Source: Flavobacteriaceae bacterium CRH (GTDB taxonomy: Bacteria > Bacteroidota > Bacteroidia > Flavobacteriales > Flavobacteriaceae). Taken from it: a stretch of 64,000 bases of DNA. Within the stretch, counting starts at the first letter, position 1. Every line of letters starts with the position of its first letter. The stretch is from contig LMAJ01000021.1 in assembly GCA_001507425.1 (NCBI GenBank), positions 23,678 to 87,677 on the forward strand. The letters are read 5' to 3'. Positions 58,929-64,000 of the stretch are shown here, piece after piece. Below the pieces are notes generated by a model. That model did not search any database. It saw only the letters and a list, made by a program, of their open reading frames with translations, and was not told the origin of the DNA. Position numbers and translations under genes: made by a program.

Positions 58929-59851
58929 GTATTAATGCTAAAGAAACATATTCGGAATTTATAAAATCAGAAGCAAAAAGGCTTGGTTTTATTTCTTGCG
59001 GTATATCAAAAGCAGGTTTTTTGGAAGAAGAAGCACCTCGGCTTGAGAATTGGCTGAATAAAAACCATCATGGCCAAATGGCTTATATGGAAAACCATTT
59101 CGACAAACGTTTAGATCCTACTTTGCTGGTAGATGATGCGAAAAGTGTAGTCTCGCTTTTGCTGAATTATTACCCACCTGAAACTCAAACTCAGGAAAGC
59201 TTTAAGATATCAAAATATGCTTACGGGCAGGATTATCATTTTGTGATCAAAGAAAAGTTAAAAGAATTCCTTGCTTCTATTCAGGAAAATATAGGAGATG
59301 TCTCAGGTCGTGCTTTTGTCGATTCAGCACCCGTTTTAGACAGGGCGTGGGCTGCAAAAAGTGGTTTAGGCTGGATTGGTAAAAGTGGTAACTTAATCAC
59401 TCAAAAAGTGGGTTCTTTTTATTTTATTGCCGAGCTTATACTTGATTTAGATTTAGAATATGATCATGCAACAACCGATCATTGTGGTTCTTGCACGGCT
59501 TGTATAGATGCTTGTCCAACACAAGCAATAGTATCCCCTCATGTAATTGACGGAAGTAAATGCATTTCTTATTATACCATTGAACTCAAAGAAAACATTC
59601 CTTATGAAATGAAAGGTAAATTTGACGAATGGATGTTTGGATGTGATACTTGTCAGGATGTTTGCCCATGGAATAGATTCTCAAAATCACATTCCGAACC
59701 ATTATTTAACCCAAATCCTGAATTACTTTCTTTCTCCAAGAAAGACTGGGTTGAAATTACAGAAGAAACTTTTCGAGCAGTTTTTAAAAATTCTCCTATC
59801 AAAAGAACAAAATTTGAAGGTTTAAAACGTAATATTAAATTTTTGCAATAG
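58925..59851 (+). CDS. queG: Epoxyqueuosine reductase QueG
   Basis: QueG performs the last step of queuosine synthesis in tRNA, reducing epoxyqueuosine with cobalamin and two 4Fe-4S clusters. The 308-residue protein has the N-terminal DUF1730-type cobalamin-binding part, with YAYGQDYHFVIKEKL (about 97-111) and AVDSAPVLDRAWAAKSGLGWIGK-like segment (about 133-158). The ferredoxin part carries CGSCTACIDACPTQAI (about 192-207) and CDTCQDVCPWN (about 240-250). It is about 308 residues long, lacking the C-terminal HEAT repeat of E. coli QueG. Its start overlaps the P450 stop by four bases. Confidence 0.96.
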   Translation: MSINAKETYSEFIKSEAKRLGFISCGISKAGFLEEEAPRLENWLNKNHHGQMAYMENHFDKRLDPTLLVDDAKSVVSLLLNYYPPETQTQESFKISKYAYGQDYHFVIKEKLKEFLASIQENIGDVSGRAFVDSAPVLDRAWAAKSGLGWIGKSGNLITQKVGSFYFIAELILDLDLEYDHATTDHCGSCTACIDACPTQAIVSPHVIDGSKCISYYTIELKENIPYEMKGKFDEWMFGCDTCQDVCPWNRFSKSHSEPLFNPNPELLSFSKKDWVEITEETFRAVFKNSPIKRTKFEGLKRNIKFLQ

Positions 59852-60560
59852 ATTCAAATTAATATTTCAATTGAATTTTATTGCATTATTTTTTATGTTT
59901 TTTACTTTTATTCTCCATTTATTTTATTTTAAACATTATCATAATATTCTTTTAAAGTAGCTTTTTTCTCATGTCTTATTTAAAAACAATGTTTTATTTA
60001 TTAAATGTAAATGATCATATATTTGTTTGAAAAAGTAATAAAATTTCGTAAGATATTGATTTGTTTGTAAATTATTTAACATATTGATTTTTAAATAATT
60101 ATAGGTAAAATTCAATAATTGTATTGTAGGATTAAATTATGATTTTATAGCTTTAATTCTTAATTACTGATAAATCTATAAAAAATTAAGAATTTTATCC
60201 TGTTTTGTTGTCAAATAGTTAAGTTTACTGAGATTCAAAGTTAATTTCTACCGATTAAAAGTGTTGTTTAACGTTTTTCTGAGTAGTTTGTCGAAAACAT
60301 ATCTAGTATTCAGGTGTTTGAGGTATTTTCGCAACTCCAAAACTACTAATTTAACCTAAAGACAACTTTTTTAGTCTTGAACCTATTGCACATTATGGTC
60401 CAACTACTATTCCCTTGTAATATTGATTTTGAAAATTCTTTTTTTAAACTTTCAAAATCCATTTCCTTTATTTTATCGTATTTGTCCTATATGTTGAAAG
60501 CCTCTTTTGGTTCTTCATCTTGTTATATTTCTATTGCCAAAATTAATATCAATATTGTCT
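59852..60560. other. AT-rich gene-free stretch upstream of the adhesin gene
   Basis: Roughly 700 very AT-rich bases without a convincing gene, terminator or RNA. No consensus promoter for the adhesin gene is visible. On the minus strand a frame between 60349 and 60486 reads like protein (KYDKIKEMDFESLKKEF...), but stops interrupt it on both sides; a decayed gene is possible but weakly supported. Confidence 0.5.
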
Positions 60561-63500
60561 ATGCGTAAAACTACTTTTAGAAAGCCAAATTTATCTAAGC
60601 TTATCTCACTTGTTTTATTATTATTTATTACGACTCAAACTAGAGCTCAGTTTCCTTATTCGCAATCATTTAAGAATTCGACTGCACCAGGCGTGTTGTT
60701 TGGAGGTAGTCCTGTTGCATTTTTAACAGGTGGTGCAGGAACCAAAGATGGATTTACAGATGCAGACGGATCAGGTTTTTTAAGACTTACAAATAGTCAG
60801 GGTAGTCAAAAAGGTATCGTGTATTCGGATATGTATTCGTTTCCATCTGCCTATGGTATGACTATTACATTTGAATATTATACGCATGGAGGAAATGGTG
60901 CCGATGGTATAGCATTTATATTATTTGATGCTACAGCTTCACCAGTTGCTACAGGGGCTTTCGGAGGTTCATTGGGTTATGCGCAAAGGAATACAGAGAC
61001 AGGATTTTCTAAGGGATATCTTGGAATTGGTATTGATGAATTTGGAAATTTTTCGGCCAATAATGAAGGAAAAAGCGGAGGCGCTGGTGTGCTTCCAAGC
61101 AATGTTACTTTAAGAGGGGACGGAACAGGAACTACAGGTTATGCTTATTTAACTTCAGTTCAAACTACAACATTGGCTAGTGCATTTAATGTTGCAGGAA
61201 AAGACAGAACAGCAACTGATAATTCTAAAGCAGGATTTAGAAAAATGGAAGTTATATTAAAACCTCGTTCAGGCGGTGGTTTTTTTATTGATGTTTATGT
61301 AAATCATGGAAATGTAAGGGATTTGATTATTAATAATTTCGCTTATACAACTACTGCACCTTCAAACTTAAAATTTGCGATTTCCTCTTCTACGGGAGGA
61401 TCTAATAATTTTCACGAAATTCGTAATTTAAATATTACAGTAGATCAGTCAACACTTTTGACACCAGTAGCTAATGCTGATTCCTTTACAGGTTGTATTG
61501 GGGTACCTGCAACTTCTGGAGACATAACTGCAAATGATAACGGATCTGTTAATACATTAGGAACTGTTAATAAAGCTTCAGTCGATTTAGATACTGCTAC
61601 TGCAGGAATTCAGACTACAAATACGGTTGCAGGAAAAGGAACATTTAGTTATGATTCGTCAACGGGATTTGTAACATTTACGCCTTTAAATAATACAATT
61701 GTTGGATCAACATCCATAAATTATACTTTTAATGATACTTATGGAAAAACGTCTAATTCTTCGACAATAACCTATACTGTTCTTACGCCAATAACCAATA
61801 ACACTATTACGGCTCCGGCGACAACTTCTTTTTGTGAAAGCGGAGATCCTGCTAATATAGTGGGAGCTGCTGCAGGAGGAGGAACATCGACTTTAACGTA
61901 CCAATGGCAAAGCAGTAATGATAATATAACTTTTACAAATATATCCGGAGTAACAACACAAAGTTATGATCCGCCTTCACTTTCAGCAACTACTTATTAC
62001 AGACGTGTTGTTACTTCTACACCTTGTCAAAGTATAAGTAATGTAGTTTCAATTGTAATTGGAAAAAGTGTTACGAATACAACATCAAATGCCGCAATTT
62101 GTGAGTGTGCGACAAAAACATTGTCTGCAACTCCGTCAGGTGGAACATGGAGTATTATCTCAGGTGGAGGATCTATTGCCGGAAACATTTATACTCCTGC
62201 AGATGTAACAAATGATACTAATGTAATACTTAGATATTTAGTGTCTGGAAACGGAACTTGTACAGTTAATTCTGCAGATGTTGAGTTTACTGTAAGTTCA
62301 GATAATGATAGAGATGGTATTGTGGATTCAGTTGATTTAGACGATGATAATGATGGTATTTTAGATACTGTTGAATGCACATCTACTGAATTAGTTTCTA
62401 ATTCTAATCTTAAAGACGAAGGAACGGGCGATAAAACCTCTATAGCAAGTTGGACTATGTCTAGTGGAAGTAGTGTATATGTAGATACCGCAGGTCTTCA
62501 ATTTGCATCGAATAATACTACCCAAACCTTTTCTCAAAATATCACTAAATTTTATCCTGATATAAACGGTAAAAAGGTAATCAATGTTGGATTTATCACT
62601 ATGACTGGAAATCCTATCGCATCTTCTGATAATATTCAGTTTACAATACGATATAATAATGTTGATTATGCGAGGATAGAAACCGTGAGAGAATCAGCTA
62701 CCGCTACAACGGCGGCGGCTAATGCTACTTTGACTTATTTAAATGGTGCTACGGGGAATTTACCTAACTTAATTCCACATGATAATAGAACAGGGGCTTC
62801 AGAACCTATACAAAATCTTCAATTATCTTTACCTTCAGGTACACCTTCGGCTGGTGCCATATCATTTTACTTTAATGCATTGTTACCAGGAAACCCAACG
62901 GATAATATTAATGATGATGATGTACTTTTGGTTTCGGTTTCTGTTGGTTCTTGCGGTAATTCTGATTCAGATGATATACCTAACTTCTTAGATTTAGATT
63001 CAGATAACGATGGTTGTTCAGATGCAAACGAATATTACGGATCAAATAATGCCGATGGGAATATTTCAGGAAATGATAATGCAATGTACGGTACAGGTTC
63101 GCCTGCAGTTGATGCTACCGGAAAGGTAACTGCAGCTAGTTATTCTGGAAGTTATACGAATGTAATAAACGCTTCTGGTACAGCAAGTGTAATGAATGCT
63201 GCTGCCCCAGCAGATCGTAGTGTTGCAATTGGTGCAAATACTACCTTTACGGCGACTGTAACTACAGCAGGTTCAGGAACGACAATGCATCAATGGCAAG
63301 TAAGTACAGACAATGGCACTACTTGGGATAATGTTAGTGGAAGTGTTTATTCTAACGCTACGACAACAACTTTAACGATTACTGGCGTAACCGCAACAAT
63401 GAATGGTTATAAGTACAGAGATTTGGTTTCACAAAGTGATAAAGTTTGTGCTATAGCATATTCAAGAGTTGCAAATTTATGCGTTATTCCCGTAACACCT

Positions 63501-64000
63501 CTTATAACTGCAACAGCTCCTACTTGCTCGGCGACCGGCAGTTCTTCAGTATCAAATTATAATGCATCCTTAACATATACTTTTAGTCCAACAGGACCAA
63601 GTGTAGATGCTGGAGGTGCTATCACTAACATGACAGTTGGAACAAGCTATACTGTTACGGCAAGCAATGGGACTTGTACTTCAGCTGCTTCTGCATCATT
63701 TAGTAATGCTGCGATGCTTGCTACACCTGCAGCACCGGCATTAGGCACAATCACACAGCCAACGTGTACAACTGCTACGGGAAGTTTTACAATAACCAAC
63801 TACAGCGCATCAAATACGTATACGATAACACCGGCAACGGGCGTTACAAGATCAGGCAATACAGTTACAGCGCCTGAGGGAAGTTATACGATCACAACTT
63901 CGGCAAACGGATGTACATCTGGTAATACGTCATTTACCATTAATGCACAGCCTGCTACACCTGCAGCTCCGGCTTTAGGCACAATCACACAACCAACGTG
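60561..64000 (+). CDS. Giant secreted lectin-like adhesin, N-terminal part (runs off the window)
   Basis: An uninterrupted frame of 1146 codons is open at the right edge. The signal peptide ends near residue 29 (TTQTRA|Q). Residues about 30-300 form a bacterial L-type lectin domain with NGADGIAFILF (D115), GGSLGYA and LGIGIDEFGNF (D159, N163), the metal- and sugar-binding pattern. Ig-like modules follow, with YQWQSSND at about 450 and HQWQVSTDNG further on. Two thrombospondin type 3-like calcium motifs lie near residues 580-602 (DNDRDGIVDSVDLDDDNDG) and 803-823. From about residue 1053 a 78-residue Thr/Ala-rich repeat begins. A C-terminal type IX secretion signal is expected beyond the window. 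No Shine-Dalgarno sequence precedes the ATG. Confidence 0.9.
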   Translation, partial: MRKTTFRKPNLSKLISLVLLLFITTQTRAQFPYSQSFKNSTAPGVLFGGSPVAFLTGGAGTKDGFTDADGSGFLRLTNSQGSQKGIVYSDMYSFPSAYGMTITFEYYTHGGNGADGIAFILFDATASPVATGAFGGSLGYAQRNTETGFSKGYLGIGIDEFGNFSANNEGKSGGAGVLPSNVTLRGDGTGTTGYAYLTSVQTTTLASAFNVAGKDRTATDNSKAGFRKMEVILKPRSGGGFFIDVYVNHGNVRDLIINNFAYTTTAPSNLKFAISSSTGGSNNFHEIRNLNITVDQSTLLTPVANADSFTGCIGVPATSGDITANDNGSVNTLGTVNKASVDLDTATAGIQTTNTVAGKGTFSYDSSTGFVTFTPLNNTIVGSTSINYTFNDTYGKTSNSSTITYTVLTPITNNTITAPATTSFCESGDPANIVGAAAGGGTSTLTYQWQSSNDNITFTNISGVTTQSYDPPSLSATTYYRRVVTSTPCQSISNVVSIVIGKSVTNTTSNAAICECATKTLSATPSGGTWSIISGGGSIAGNIYTPADVTNDTNVILRYLVSGNGTCTVNSADVEFTVSSDNDRDGIVDSVDLDDDNDGILDTVECTSTELVSNSNLKDEGTGDKTSIASWTMSSGSSVYVDTAGLQFASNNTTQTFSQNITKFYPDINGKKVINVGFITMTGNPIASSDNIQFTIRYNNVDYARIETVRESATATTAAANATLTYLNGATGNLPNLIPHDNRTGASEPIQNLQLSLPSGTPSAGAISFYFNALLPGNPTDNINDDDVLLVSVSVGSCGNSDSDDIPNFLDLDSDNDGCSDANEYYGSNNADGNISGNDNAMYGTGSPAVDATGKVTAASYSGSYTNVINASGTASVMNAAAPADRSVAIGANTTFTATVTTAGSGTTMHQWQVSTDNGTTWDNVSGSVYSNATTTTLTITGVTATMNGYKYRDLVSQSDKVCAIAYSRVANLCVIPVTPLITATAPTCSATGSSSVSNYNASLTYTFSPTGPSVDAGGAITNMTVGTSYTVTASNGTCTSAASASFSNAAMLATPAAPALGTITQPTCTTATGSFTITNYSASNTYTITPATGVTRSGNTVTAPEGSYTITTSANGCTSGNTSFTINAQPATPAAPALGTITQPT
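63721..64000 (+). repeat. Tandem 234-bp (78-residue) repeat in the adhesin gene
   Basis: The segment starting CTACACCTGCAGC at 63721 recurs at 63955, 234 bases later, in frame; the two starts agree closely at the DNA level (TTAGGCACAATCACACA and ACCAACGTG). The repeat unit encodes PAAPALGTITQPTC followed by a beta-rich module ending in NG-CTSGN. The array continues outside the window. Confidence 0.85.

Noticed and set aside
60377..60568. 63-codon plus-strand frame just before the adhesin
   Set aside because: It is hydrophobic by base composition only, overlaps the adhesin start in another frame and has no homology pattern or start context.

Overview
The window is a stretch of core chromosome from a Bacteroidota bacterium, almost certainly a Flavobacterium or close relative. 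The evidence is the low GC content, the near absence of Shine-Dalgarno sequences, promoters of the TTTG-N17..21-TAnnTTTG type, lipoprotein signals followed by S-D-D-D, a Bacteroidota-style thiamine operon, and an alternative complex III (Act) cluster joined to an aa3 oxidase. I see no phage, plasmid, CRISPR array or classical insertion sequence. Nearly all coding space belongs to recognisable families.

Layout. 1-5.3 kb: greA, a HIT hydrolase, a sensor kinase, a flavin reductase, a DUF3127 protein with an SSB-like tail, aat and a MOSC protein. 5.3-12.9 kb (minus strand): a thiamine operon read thiS-thiC-tenI/thiE2-thiD-thiE-thiG-(GxxExxY gene)-thiH-thiF, headed by a TPP riboswitch. A 569-bp cassette with 43-bp terminal inverted repeats, carrying the GxxExxY gene, sits exactly between thiG and thiH. 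13-16.3 kb: tag, two tandem surface-type lipoproteins, another lipoprotein and a queuosine-precursor transporter. 16.4-21.6 kb: an M3 peptidase convergent with rplM-rpsI-rpsB-tsf, which carries leader hairpins. 21.7-26.2 kb: two tandem ferritin-like proteins, a LacI regulator and two unknown proteins.

26.2-34.5 kb: polA, a 95-bp inverted-repeat element, then an OmpR-type two-component system bracketed by two paralogous small secreted lysine-rich proteins. Both small genes have the same 11-bp direct repeat placed at the same distance from the -7 element. A phosphoesterase, a cysteine-less thioredoxin and a polysaccharide deacetylase follow. 34.6-44.8 kb: a large GT117/DUF2723 membrane protein, two duplicated tRNA-Gln units, a Usp protein, rimP-nusA-infB behind a terminator-like leader hairpin, and a SPOR protein.

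45-56.4 kb: one respiratory operon, actABCDEF-coxB-coxA. It encodes quinol-oxidising alternative complex III and the first two subunits of the aa3 oxidase; these families form a supercomplex in Flavobacterium johnsoniae. 56.5-59.9 kb: ruvB, a cytochrome P450 and queG. 59.9-64 kb: an AT-rich gene-free stretch, then the start of a very large secreted lectin-like adhesin that runs off the window inside a 78-residue repeat.

The best candidates for something undescribed are the GxxExxY inverted-repeat cassette, the two-component/lysine-rich-peptide module, and a 27-bp palindrome translated in frame inside the TenI-like gene.
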